Shown piece after piece: positions 14,193 through 21,835 of a stretch of DNA of 39,578 bases; positions within the stretch are counted from its first letter, which is position 1, and every line of letters begins with the position of its first letter. The DNA comes from Halovivax sp. (lineage in GTDB: Archaea; Halobacteriota; Halobacteria; Halobacteriales; Natrialbaceae), in the NCBI GenBank assembly GCA_007119345.1, contig SKPV01000085.1, forward strand, positions 1 to 39,578. Direction: 5' to 3'. A model generated the notes under the pieces. The model was not told the origin of the DNA, made no database searches, and saw only the letters and a program-made list of their open reading frames with translations. A program made the position numbers and the translations under genes.

Positions 14193-16306
14193 AACGCCTG
14201 TCGAGGCGCCGCCTGCTACAGGTCGGCGCGGCGCTCGGTATCGCGGGGGCGGTGTCGAAGAGTACGGTGGCGGAGATGGACGATCACCACTCGTCGCCGG
14301 ACCTCGAGAAGTTCGTCCAGCCGGTGCCGATCCCAGGGGAGCGCGAGCCGGACGGCAAGCGCCGGGGCGCCACCTATTACGAGGTGTCGATCGAGGAGGC
14401 TGAGCAGAAGTTCCACCCGGACCTGGATCCGACGACGATTTGGGGCTTCGACGGGCAGTTCCCCGGACCGATCATCGCGGCCGACCGGAACGAGCGCCTC
14501 GCCGTCCGGTTCGATAACGAAGACATGGGCGAAGAACACCTCTTCGAGGTCGACGAGCGAATACGCGGGACCACGGCGGACAACTACCACATGTACGACG
14601 GCGACGAGCCGGTCCCGGAGGTCCGCCACTCCGTGCACTTCCACGGGCTCAACGTCCCGTCGGAGGACGACGGACAGGCCGACATGTGGATCTCGCCCGA
14701 CGGCGTCGAGGGCCCGCGACGGGCCAAGGACGTCCAGGAGATCCCGAACCGGCAGTCCCGGCTGACGACGACCTACCACGACCACACGCGCGGGCTCAGC
14801 CGGCTCAACAACTATGCCGGCCTCGTCGGCCCGTACTTCATCAAGGACCGCCGCGAGGAGCGCCTCGACCTGCCCGAAGGCGATTACGACGTGCCGCTCG
14901 TGATCGCCGATAAGGCGTTCACCGAGGACGGCCAGCTCTACTACCCGGACGAGTTCGTCGAGGACTTCGTCGGTGATACCGCCACGGTCAACGGCGCGGT
15001 CTGGCCGTACATGGAGGTCGAGCCCCGGCGGTACCGCTTCCGGATCATCACACCGTCGAACGGCCGGACGTTCGGCTTCCGGCTCCACGACGAGGACGGC
15101 CACGATGTCCCGCTGGGCCACCAGATATCGGCCGGGCACGGCTTCCTGAAGGACGTCGTCGAGATCGGTCCCGACCGCGACCTCGAGACGCTCGAGCTCG
15201 GCCCGTTCGAGCGCGCAGAAGTCATTGTCGACTTCTCCGAGCACGCCGGCGAGACCCTCACGCTCGAGAACCACGTCGCCCACGAGGACCACGATCACGG
15301 CGATCACGACGACCTCCCGACCTACGAGACCGAGGAGGAGGCTGAGGAGGCCTCCCACGACCTGGGTCTCGAGGGGCGCACCCACGAGATGGAGGACGAC
15401 CACGGCCACACCGTCTACGCGCCCGGCGAGGACCACCACGAGTACATGATGGCGTGGGAAGAACACCACGGCGACCACGACGACCATCACGGTCCCGATC
15501 TCCAGGAGATCGTGCAGTTCCGGGTCGCCGAGGAGACCGAGTCCGCGGACGAGACGGCCGACCCGGCCACGCTCGACCTCCCGTACCGTCCCGCCGCGAA
15601 CCCCGAGGCCGCGACGACGAAGCGGACGATGACGATGGGGATGGAGGAGGACGAGCACGGCCTCGTGGTGCACACCCTGAACGGGCGACGCGCCTCCGAT
15701 CCCATCGCGCACCGGCCCCAGCTCGGCACCACCGAGATCTGGGACCTGAAGAACGACGACCACCACGCCCATCCCATCCACCTCCACTTGGTGGAGTTCG
15801 AGGTCGTCGGCCGGCGCCAGCACGGCGATCACGATCACGGGGATAACGGCGGCCACACGCACCACGACGACCACGACGACCTGCCCACCTACGACAACCG
15901 CGGGCAGGCGATCAAGGCCTCGCGGGAGCTCGGCCTGGAGGGGCGCATCCACGAGATGGAGATGGACGGTGAAACCGTCTACGCGCCCGGCGAGGACCAC
16001 CACGAGTACATGGAAGCGTGGGCGGAACACCACGGAGAGCACGCCTGGGAGCCCGCGCCCCCGAACGAGCGGGGCGGGAAGGACACCGTCATGGTCGACG
16101 CCGGCGAGACCGTTCGGATCGCCATCAAGTGGGGCGACCACGCCGGGATGTATCCGTTCCACTGCCACACCCTCGAGCACGAGGATCACGACATGATGCG
16201 GCCGTTCGAGGTCGTCAGCGGGAACCGGGGCGGCCACGACGACCACGACGACCACGACGACCACGACGACCACGACGACGACCACGACGACCACGACGAC
16301 CACTGA
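14189..16306 (+). CDS. Tat-exported multicopper oxidase with two inserted His-rich modules
   Basis: 705 residues. It starts MKRLSRRRLLQVGAA, a Tat signal; gggagg (14175-14180) lies 8 nt before the ATG, which decides this start over an upstream in-frame GTG at 14114. The three cupredoxin domains are CotA/bilirubin-oxidase-like. Copper ligands are visible in HSVHFHG (from H147), TYHDHTRG (H197, H199), HPIHLH (H528, H531, H533) and PFHCHTLEHEDHDM (H658, C659, H660, H664), which supply the type 1 and trinuclear copper sites. Multicopper oxidases oxidise Cu(I), phenols or bilirubin-like substrates with O2. Two related modules of about 58 residues (375-434 and 564-618) interrupt domains 2 and 3, each flanked by His/Asp runs. 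The C-terminus (681-705) is a run of HDD units. The modules look like DUF3721-type repeats without the Cys, which is inference. Confidence 0.93.
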   Translation: MKRLSRRRLLQVGAALGIAGAVSKSTVAEMDDHHSSPDLEKFVQPVPIPGEREPDGKRRGATYYEVSIEEAEQKFHPDLDPTTIWGFDGQFPGPIIAADRNERLAVRFDNEDMGEEHLFEVDERIRGTTADNYHMYDGDEPVPEVRHSVHFHGLNVPSEDDGQADMWISPDGVEGPRRAKDVQEIPNRQSRLTTTYHDHTRGLSRLNNYAGLVGPYFIKDRREERLDLPEGDYDVPLVIADKAFTEDGQLYYPDEFVEDFVGDTATVNGAVWPYMEVEPRRYRFRIITPSNGRTFGFRLHDEDGHDVPLGHQISAGHGFLKDVVEIGPDRDLETLELGPFERAEVIVDFSEHAGETLTLENHVAHEDHDHGDHDDLPTYETEEEAEEASHDLGLEGRTHEMEDDHGHTVYAPGEDHHEYMMAWEEHHGDHDDHHGPDLQEIVQFRVAEETESADETADPATLDLPYRPAANPEAATTKRTMTMGMEEDEHGLVVHTLNGRRASDPIAHRPQLGTTEIWDLKNDDHHAHPIHLHLVEFEVVGRRQHGDHDHGDNGGHTHHDDHDDLPTYDNRGQAIKASRELGLEGRIHEMEMDGETVYAPGEDHHEYMEAWAEHHGEHAWEPAPPNERGGKDTVMVDAGETVRIAIKWGDHAGMYPFHCHTLEHEDHDMMRPFEVVSGNRGGHDDHDDHDDHDDHDDDHDDHDDH
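15311..16033 (+). repeat. Duplicated module within the oxidase gene
   Basis: Copies are at about 15311-15490 and 15878-16033. They share DDLPTY, LGLEGR, HEME, and TVYAPGEDHHEYM. A block of 39 identical bases occurs at 15410-15448 and 15974-16012, so the duplication is recent or kept alike by gene conversion. Confidence 0.9.
16231..16303 (+). repeat. 9-bp tandem repeat encoding the His-Asp-Asp tail
   Basis: About eight copies of cacgacgac with one 3-bp insertion. It encodes the C-terminal HDD tail of the oxidase, and copy number changes would stay in frame. Confidence 0.9.
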
Positions 16307-16389
16307 GCGGACGGAACTGACCCGAGCGAACTGAGGCGCGGCTTCGGCGCCACCCGTCGCGTCCTTTCACGTTTTCCCCGTTCGCCACG

Positions 16390-17322
16390 TCACGCGCCGT
16401 CGCGCGCCATCCGCCGCGCGTCGACCACCGCCAGCTCGTCGTCGAGCTCGACGACCAGCGCCTCGTCCTCGAGGGGCACGCGGACCGAGAACCGCCACGG
16501 ATCGTCGTCGAGGACGGTCGTCGTCTCGTCGGTGGCGGCCCACTCGAGTTCCCAGACGGCGATCTCGGTCAGGTCCCGCCCGTGGTCGTGGTAGAACGCG
16601 ATCGCGACGGGCCGATAGCACAGCACCTGGGAGACCGGCGCGTACTGGAAGCCGGTGCACTCGGTGCAGTGGTAGACGGCGTAGGCGTCGAGGTCGCGCG
16701 TGTCGTGGGCGGATGGAAGGGCGCCGTCGCCCTCGTGGATTTCGGGGTCGACGGCGCTGGCGCACCACGGACACCGGCCGGCGGTCATGGAATCCATGAT
16801 CGTCCGGGTGCGCCGGTGAACCGCGTCGAGGAGGTCCGCTTTCCCCCCGTCGACCAGCCCGCGGGCGGGGACGTAGACGTCCGCGTAGTTGGCATCGCAG
16901 GCGAAACACCGCACCCGGAAGAGCGTCTCGTAGAGGTGTGCCTCGACGGGGTCGCCACAGCGGTGGCAGTCTGCGCCGACGGAGAACCGCTCGACCGCCG
17001 GGTCCGCCTCGCCGGTGAGCAGCCCGGCGACGAGCGTCCGGTACAGCACCATCCCCGGCCACCGGAGCCGGTAGCCGTCGTCCTCCTTGGCGACGTAGTT
17101 GCCGACCAGCTTCGTCAGGTGGTAGTTGAACCGCCCGGAGTCCCGAATCTCGACGCGCTCCTGGAGATCGGCGTAGGAGAGCCGCGGGATGCCCGTCTCG
17201 GGCGAGGCCGTCGCGGCCCCGAGTTCCGTGACGATGCGGACGCGGGTCTCGTCGGCGAGCAGCGAGAACGCCGTCTCGCGATCGAGCTCGTCCGCGCCGG
17301 TCGTCGATTCGTCGTCGGTCAT
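16390..17322 (-). CDS. ArsR-type winged-helix regulator with four CxxC zinc knuckles
   Basis: 310 residues. The N-terminal winged helix (about 15-95) has the ArsR-like AFSLLADETRVRIVTELG and RDSGRFNYHLTKLVG recognition region. The C-terminal two thirds contain four CxxC pairs (C119/C122, C139/C142, C184/C187 and C219/C222), spaced as zinc knuckles. The fold is common in uncharacterised haloarchaeal regulators of the DUF7347/DUF7351 type. The ATG at 17322 is preferred because ggaga lies 9 nt before it; a GTG at 17367 would instead overlap the purA stop as GTGA. Either way it is in one operon with purA. The metal or signal it senses is unknown. Confidence 0.85.
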   Translation of the reverse strand: MTDDESTTGADELDRETAFSLLADETRVRIVTELGAATASPETGIPRLSYADLQERVEIRDSGRFNYHLTKLVGNYVAKEDDGYRLRWPGMVLYRTLVAGLLTGEADPAVERFSVGADCHRCGDPVEAHLYETLFRVRCFACDANYADVYVPARGLVDGGKADLLDAVHRRTRTIMDSMTAGRCPWCASAVDPEIHEGDGALPSAHDTRDLDAYAVYHCTECTGFQYAPVSQVLCYRPVAIAFYHDHGRDLTEIAVWELEWAATDETTTVLDDDPWRFSVRVPLEDEALVVELDDELAVVDARRMARDGA

Positions 17323-17363
17323 CGGCGGTCTCCGGCTATTCGTTCGTCCGCGGTCGTCATCCG

Positions 17364-18875
17364 TCACCCACGCTCGTGGGTTGCTCGTTCTCGATCATTG
17401 TTTTCCCGGTCGAACGCGGCTCGCTCGGCGCGTCCGCGATCGGTCGCCACTCGGTCGGCGCTGGAGCACTCGGTCGACGCGAACGGCGCTCGACGCACGA
17501 TCGTTTCCTCGCGGCCCGGCCCGACGCCGACCGCGTAGACGGGGACCTCGAGCGCCTCGCCGACGTGCTCGACGTAGGCGCGGGCGTTCGCCGGGAGCGC
17601 GTCGTACCCCTCGGCCGCGACCGCCGACCAGTCGCGATCCGACCAGCCGTCGACCGTCCGGTAGGCGGGCGCACAGCGGGCCCGCGCCGCGGCCGTCGGC
17701 GGCGTGGTGGTGACCCGCTCACCGTCGAGCTCGTAGGCCTCGCAGATCCGGACCCGCTCGAGGCCGGCCAGCGCGTCGACGTGGTTGAGCACGAGTCCGT
17801 CGAACCCGTTCGCCCGCGCGGCGTCCCGGAGCATCGGCAGGTCGAGCCAGCCGATCCGTCGCGGGCGACCGGTCACGGTGCCGTACTCGCCGCCGCGCTC
17901 TCGCAGGGCGGCCGCGGTTTCGTCGTCCAGTTCGGTCGGCATCGGTCCGCGCCCGACCCGCGAGAGGTAGGCCTTCGCGACGCCGATGGTGACGCCGTCG
18001 GCGACCGCGGCCGGCGGGACCCCGCTCCCGACGATCGCCCCGCCCGCGGTCGGGTTCGACGAGGTGACGTACGGATAGTCGCCCCGGTCGAGGTCGAGGT
18101 GGGTCGCCTGGGCGCCCTCGAACAGGATCCGCGCGCCCTCGCGACGGCGGTCCGCCAGGTACGAGCCGCCGTCGACGACCATCCCCTCGTCGGCGAGGCG
18201 CTCGCCGTACGTCCGAAGGCGCTCGCAGATCGCGTCGACGTCGAACGCGATCTCGAGGTCGCGAACGGCGTAGCCCTCGCCGGCGTCGGACGCGGCGTCC
18301 GCGGCCGCCGAGCGATCCGGGGCCAGCGCGGCTCCCGGATCGTCCGGATCGAGCCCGTACGCGGCCTCGGCGACGGCCCGTTTTTTCGGGACGACGTGCT
18401 CGAGGCGCTCGCGGACGGCCGCGGGCTCGAGGAGTTCCGCCGCGCGGATCCCTCGCCGGCCCGCCTTGTCCTCGTAGGCCGGACCGATCCCGTTTCCGGT
18501 CGTGCCCACCGCGAGGTCGTCGCCCCTGGCCGCCTCGGACGCCAGGTCCAGCGCGCGGTGGTACGGGAGGACGACGTGGGCGCGCCCGGAGACGCGCACG
18601 TCGGGGTCGAGTCCGCGCTCGCGCAGCCGGTCGATCTCCTCGAAGAGCGTCGCCAGGTTCACGACGCAGCCGTCGCCCAGCAGTCCCGTCGTCCCGCGGA
18701 CGACGCCGCTCGGCACGAGCCTGAGCTCGTAGGTCTCGCCGCCGTGGACGACGGTGTGGCCCGCGTTGTCGCCGCCCTGGTAGCGGACGACGACGTCGGC
18801 GCGCTCGCCGAAGCGATCGACCGCGCCGCCTTTCCCTTCGTCTCCGAACTGGGAGCCAATGATCGTGGCGTTCAC
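17364..18875 (-). CDS. purA: Adenylosuccinate synthetase
   Basis: 503 residues, GTG start. PurA joins IMP and aspartate using GTP, the first committed step to AMP. The GTP loop GDEGKG is at 11-16, with catalytic D12 and H40 (NAGHTVV). Also visible are GTTGNGIGPAYEDKAGRRGIR, EGAQATHLDLDRGDYPYVTSS-type segments, and the C-terminal GVGPGREETI. Two features exceed the usual length of about 430: an Ala/Asp-rich insertion (about 185-215) and a 44-residue C-terminal extension after REETI (about 460-503), which is Arg-rich and looks disordered. The extension may come from loss of an earlier stop. The first residues MNATIIGSQFGDEGKGG fix the start. Confidence 0.95.
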   Translation of the reverse strand: MNATIIGSQFGDEGKGGAVDRFGERADVVVRYQGGDNAGHTVVHGGETYELRLVPSGVVRGTTGLLGDGCVVNLATLFEEIDRLRERGLDPDVRVSGRAHVVLPYHRALDLASEAARGDDLAVGTTGNGIGPAYEDKAGRRGIRAAELLEPAAVRERLEHVVPKKRAVAEAAYGLDPDDPGAALAPDRSAAADAASDAGEGYAVRDLEIAFDVDAICERLRTYGERLADEGMVVDGGSYLADRRREGARILFEGAQATHLDLDRGDYPYVTSSNPTAGGAIVGSGVPPAAVADGVTIGVAKAYLSRVGRGPMPTELDDETAAALRERGGEYGTVTGRPRRIGWLDLPMLRDAARANGFDGLVLNHVDALAGLERVRICEAYELDGERVTTTPPTAAARARCAPAYRTVDGWSDRDWSAVAAEGYDALPANARAYVEHVGEALEVPVYAVGVGPGREETIVRRAPFASTECSSADRVATDRGRAERAAFDRENNDRERATHERG

Positions 18876-19023
18876 GGACGGACCATCGGCCGAATCTTCA
18901 ATAACCGTTCTGTGAAGCGCGATTCACACGACGCGTTCGGTTCGGCTCGCCATCGTCCCGGCCGTCGGGCGCCATCGCGCTCGGGGCACCGATTCCACGG
19001 GCGGCCTCCCTCGACCGACGCAC

Positions 19024-19033
19024 AAAATATATG
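19024..19033 (+). promoter_or_regulatory. TATA-like box of the 19057 gene
   Basis: The sequence aaaatatatg is centred about 29 nt before the ATG at 19057, fitting leaderless transcription. Confidence 0.6.
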
Positions 19034-19056
19034 CATTTCGACACCTCATCGCCGGC

Positions 19057-19476
19057 ATGGCACGCCGTTCGACCGTTCGGTCCCTCCTCTTCGGGACGCC
19101 GGGCGACCGCAGACGCCGCCACCTGCTCGCCGTCCCGGCGCTGGCGGCCCTCGGATACGCCTGGTTGCTGTTCGTCGGCGTCACCGAGGGAGTGTTTCCC
19201 GGGACGACGGCGCTCTACGTCTGGTTCGGCGTCCCTGCCCTCGTCGCGACGGCGACCGTCGCCCTGTTCGCCTACCGGGGAGACGGGGTCGTCCTCGGGT
19301 GGGCGCTCGGCGCCGCCTTCGCCCTTCCCTCCACGCGACCCTTCTGGGACCCCGCCGTGACGAGCGTCGAGAACGCGACGATGTCGCTGGTGCTCGCGGG
19401 GCTCTTCGCCCTGTGCTTCGGCCTCTTCGGGGCGAGTCTGGGCCTCGGTTTTCGGTGGGGCGCGGCGGCGCGGTGA
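19057..19476 (+). CDS. Four-helix membrane protein, unknown function
   Basis: 139 residues. After a basic N-terminus (GDRRRRHLL) there are about four membrane helices (roughly 23-42, 52-72, 78-92 and 107-133). The ATG at 19057 is supported by the TATA-like box. The N-terminal basic patch suggests a cytoplasmic N-terminus. I recognise no family. The gene is divergent from purA. Confidence 0.78.
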   Translation: MARRSTVRSLLFGTPGDRRRRHLLAVPALAALGYAWLLFVGVTEGVFPGTTALYVWFGVPALVATATVALFAYRGDGVVLGWALGAAFALPSTRPFWDPAVTSVENATMSLVLAGLFALCFGLFGASLGLGFRWGAAAR

Positions 19477-19590
19477 GGCGCGACGACGGGATGCGGTTCG
19501 ACGGCGGGATGTGGTGAGGTGGGACAGCGGGATGTGGTGAGGTGCGACGGCGGGATGCGGTGCGACCGTGCGGTGAGGCGCGACGGCCCG
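19466..19590 (+). repeat. Imperfect GC-rich tandem repeat after the 19057 gene
   Basis: About six variants of a unit of 18-23 bp, such as gggatgtggtgaggtg followed by gacagc or gacggc. It begins at the end of the membrane-protein gene and fills much of the gap before the next, convergent gene. No coding role is seen. Confidence 0.75.
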
Positions 19591-19679
19591 ATGAAACGAG
19601 TTCCGGTCGGCCGGCTCGCCGGTTCGGGTCGCGTACCGCGTCGGCGAGAACGCATCGAGCCGGGGATCGGACTCCCGCG

Positions 19680-20507
19680 CTACCGGGCGACGACCGGTCG
19701 CGATTCCGCCGCCTCGGTTCGCCGCCGGATCACCTCCCGGACCGTCGCCGCGTCGTCGGGGAACGTCCCGTAGACGACCGCATCGCCGTGGGGCTCGACC
19801 ATCCGCGTCACGTCTTCGAGCCGGTCCGCGTCGGCGCCGTCGGCCGAGAGCTGTACCGTCACGTCCGCGTCTAGCTCGCCCAGCTCGGCGCCGAACCCGC
19901 GGGCGAGCGACTCGACCCAGTACGGCGTCCCGTAGTCTCCGCAGAGCGGGACGAGGAAGCCGTCGACGTGGGGTTCGAGCGCCCGCGGGTCGAGCCCGGC
20001 GCGCTCGCGGAGGTTTCCGGGGTAGGGATCGGGGTACAGCGTCGCGAGCACGTCGCCGTCGACGCGGGCCGCGGCCGCGGCCACGAACTCGGTGATCGCG
20101 TCCGCGCGCCAGTCCTCGCGCGACGTCCGCTCGCTTCGAGCGAACCGCTCCTCGCACCGACTACACCGGCAGAACGCGTCCCCCGGAAACCCGAGCGTCG
20201 TCAGCCGCACGTCGCCGACCCGTTCGATCCGCTCGAGCAGCGGGTCGCGGTAGTCGGGGTCGGTCGGACAGACGGTCCCCCAGTGGTGGCCCTCGGCGTC
20301 GGGCGTCGCCCGAGAGCCGTCCGCGGCGACGGCCGCGCGCTCCGGTTCCTCGCGCACCGTCCCCGTGTCGCCCCAGCAGGCGACCGCGTTCACCGCACCC
20401 GGGATCGGCTCGCGGCGGCGGCCGTCGACCCCGTCGGCGAGAAAGTGCGTGACGTCGCCGACGCCCTCGCGTGCCAGGCCGACGTCGCTGGTGAGGATGC
20501 CGTACAT
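19680..20507 (-). CDS. Putative TIM-barrel protein, unknown function
   Basis: 275 residues from the ATG at 20507. The sequence alternates strands and helices as in a TIM barrel: YGILTSDVGL, VRLTTLGFPG, DVLATLYPDPYPG, VDGFLVPLCGDYG, DVTVQLSADGAD and VVYGTFPDD. A Cys pair FCRCSRCEERF (about 112-122) could bind zinc, as in some glycoside-hydrolase-like proteins. No family is recognised with confidence, and homologues are known to me only as uncharacterised. Start chosen at MYGIL because the upstream part of the frame is not acidic. Confidence 0.72.
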   Translation of the reverse strand: MYGILTSDVGLAREGVGDVTHFLADGVDGRRREPIPGAVNAVACWGDTGTVREEPERAAVAADGSRATPDAEGHHWGTVCPTDPDYRDPLLERIERVGDVRLTTLGFPGDAFCRCSRCEERFARSERTSREDWRADAITEFVAAAAARVDGDVLATLYPDPYPGNLRERAGLDPRALEPHVDGFLVPLCGDYGTPYWVESLARGFGAELGELDADVTVQLSADGADADRLEDVTRMVEPHGDAVVYGTFPDDAATVREVIRRRTEAAESRPVVAR

Positions 20508-20566
20508 GACCGCCACTCCTCGGCGGATCGACCTAAAGGTTCGCGCATCCCTCCCGGTCGCGGTCA

Positions 20567-20620
20567 CCACTCACCCGCCGTCGAGTCGCCTCGCCACTCA
20601 CCCGCCGTCGAGTCGCTTCG
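20567..20620. repeat. 27-bp tandem duplication of the acetyltransferase tail
   Basis: Two copies (20567-20593 and 20594-20620) start ccactcacccgccgtcgagtcgc and differ by one base in the last positions. The second copy contains the GNAT stop codon and its last codons (RLDGG); the first repeats them beyond the stop. Confidence 0.9.
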
Positions 20621-21074
20621 TCATCCGCACGCACCCGAGCTCGACGTCGCCGGTCGTCTCGTGGACGACCGTCTCGCCCGCTCGCCAGCCACAGCGTTCG
20701 TAGAAGCCCGCGGCGTTCTTCGACGATCGCAGGTGGAGGCGCTCCAGCCCGCGCTCCCGGGCGGTCGCCTCGAGATGTGCGAGGAGCCGTCTTCCGACGC
20801 CCTCGCCCGCGCGCTCCGGATCGACGTAGACGGCGCGAACCTCGCGCTCGTCCGGAACGAGCTCGCCGAAGCCGAGGATCGACTCCCCCTCGACGGCGAC
20901 GACGAAGTGCGACCCCGGCTCCTCGATCGCGTACCGGTCCGGGTCCTTGTTCGCCGCCCAGGCGTCGACCTGCTCGGCGTCGTAGGCCGCGGGCCCGAGC
21001 GCGCGGATGGAGCGCTCGTGGAGGTCGGCGACGGTTTCGCACTCGGCGGGCCTGGCCGGGCGGATCGAGACCAT
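20598..21074 (-). CDS. GNAT-family N-acetyltransferase
   Basis: 158 residues. GNAT enzymes acetylate amines using acetyl-CoA. Motif A, VRAVYVDPERAGEGVGRRLL (about 79-98), supplies the pyrophosphate-binding Arg/Gly loop, and LRSSKNAAGFYERCGW near 120-134 is motif B with the conserved Asn-Ala-Ala-FYE-xxGF pattern. The start MVSIRPARPAE is canonical for this class. Substrate is unknown. It lies 51 bp downstream of a small membrane protein gene on the same strand. Confidence 0.92.
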   Translation of the reverse strand: MVSIRPARPAECETVADLHERSIRALGPAAYDAEQVDAWAANKDPDRYAIEEPGSHFVVAVEGESILGFGELVPDEREVRAVYVDPERAGEGVGRRLLAHLEATARERGLERLHLRSSKNAAGFYERCGWRAGETVVHETTGDVELGCVRMTKRLDGG

Positions 21075-21125
21075 GGACGTCTCCTTCGCGACGAACGGGA
21101 ATAGTGGTGCGGGAGGCGACGGCCG

Positions 21126-21269
21126 TCAGAAGAGGCCGGCGAACACGTCGTTGAACAGCACCAACAGCGTGCCCGCGCCGACGATGGCCGCGGTCCAGAG
21201 GGTGGCGATGATCGACGTCTGCCGCCAGTGCGCTTTGTCAGCCTCGTTGGGGTTGGTTACTTCGGTCAC
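21126..21269 (-). CDS. 47-residue single-helix membrane protein
   Basis: A GTG at 21269 opens a short frame: MTEVTNPNEADKAHWRQTS, then one hydrophobic helix (about 19-39), then FNDVFAGLF and stop. The acidic N-terminus, single helix and G/C-rich third positions make it look real. Similar tiny membrane proteins are frequent next to haloarchaeal genes, but I know no function. It may be co-transcribed with the GNAT. Confidence 0.6.
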   Translation of the reverse strand: MTEVTNPNEADKAHWRQTSIIATLWTAAIVGAGTLLVLFNDVFAGLF

Positions 21270-21476
21270 GAACGGGGCTACGAACGGATCCCTACTTGAG
21301 CGACACTATTCGCACCGCCATCGCGGCGTGTTGTCACGGTACTCGCCGCGCGAACCCGCCGGCGTCGCCGACCGTCGTCGTCACGACCCGCCGCCCGCGG
21401 ACCACCGGAGGAGGCGCTCGGCGCGACCCGCCGATCCCATCGAAAAACCGACGTGGGCATCCCCGCACGTGTGACC

Positions 21477-21791
21477 ATGGTGACGGAGTACGACAAGCTC
21501 GTCAGGGACGAGATCCCGGCGATCATCGAGCGGAACGGCGAGCGGCCGGTCGTTCGCGTCGCGGACGACGCGGAGTACGGGCGCCGGCTCCTCGAGAAGC
21601 TCGACGAAGAGGTCGCGGAGTACCGGGAGAGCGGCGATCCCGAGGAGCTCGCCGACATTCTGGAGGTGCTCCACGCGATCCGGAAACACGAGGGGATATC
21701 GGCGGAGCGGCTGGACCGGCTCCGGCGGGAGAAAGCCGCGGAGCGCGGGCGGTTCGAAGCGCGGATCGTCCTCGAACGGGTCGAGGACTGA
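21477..21791 (+). CDS. MazG-like phosphoribosyl-ATP pyrophosphohydrolase-type protein
   Basis: 104 residues. It matches the small all-helical NTP pyrophosphatase fold: MVTEYDKLVRDEIPAII at the start, then KLDEEVAEYRESGDPEELADILEVLHAI with the Glu-x-x-Glu and Asp metal ligands. Such proteins are often annotated as phosphoribosyl-ATP pyrophosphohydrolase-like or as house-cleaning NTP hydrolases. Start is the ATG at 21477; a GTG two codons upstream is also possible. It converges with the dehydrogenase gene. Confidence 0.85.
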   Translation: MVTEYDKLVRDEIPAIIERNGERPVVRVADDAEYGRRLLEKLDEEVAEYRESGDPEELADILEVLHAIRKHEGISAERLDRLRREKAAERGRFEARIVLERVED

Positions 21792-21835
21792 CGTCCGAAT
21801 AGACCGCCTGGGGCGTCGAATAGACGGCTCTCGGG

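Noticed and set aside
14216..16303. Minus-strand frame opposite the multicopper oxidase
   Set aside because: Poly-Val/Asp shadow of the HDD repeats; no recognisable domain.
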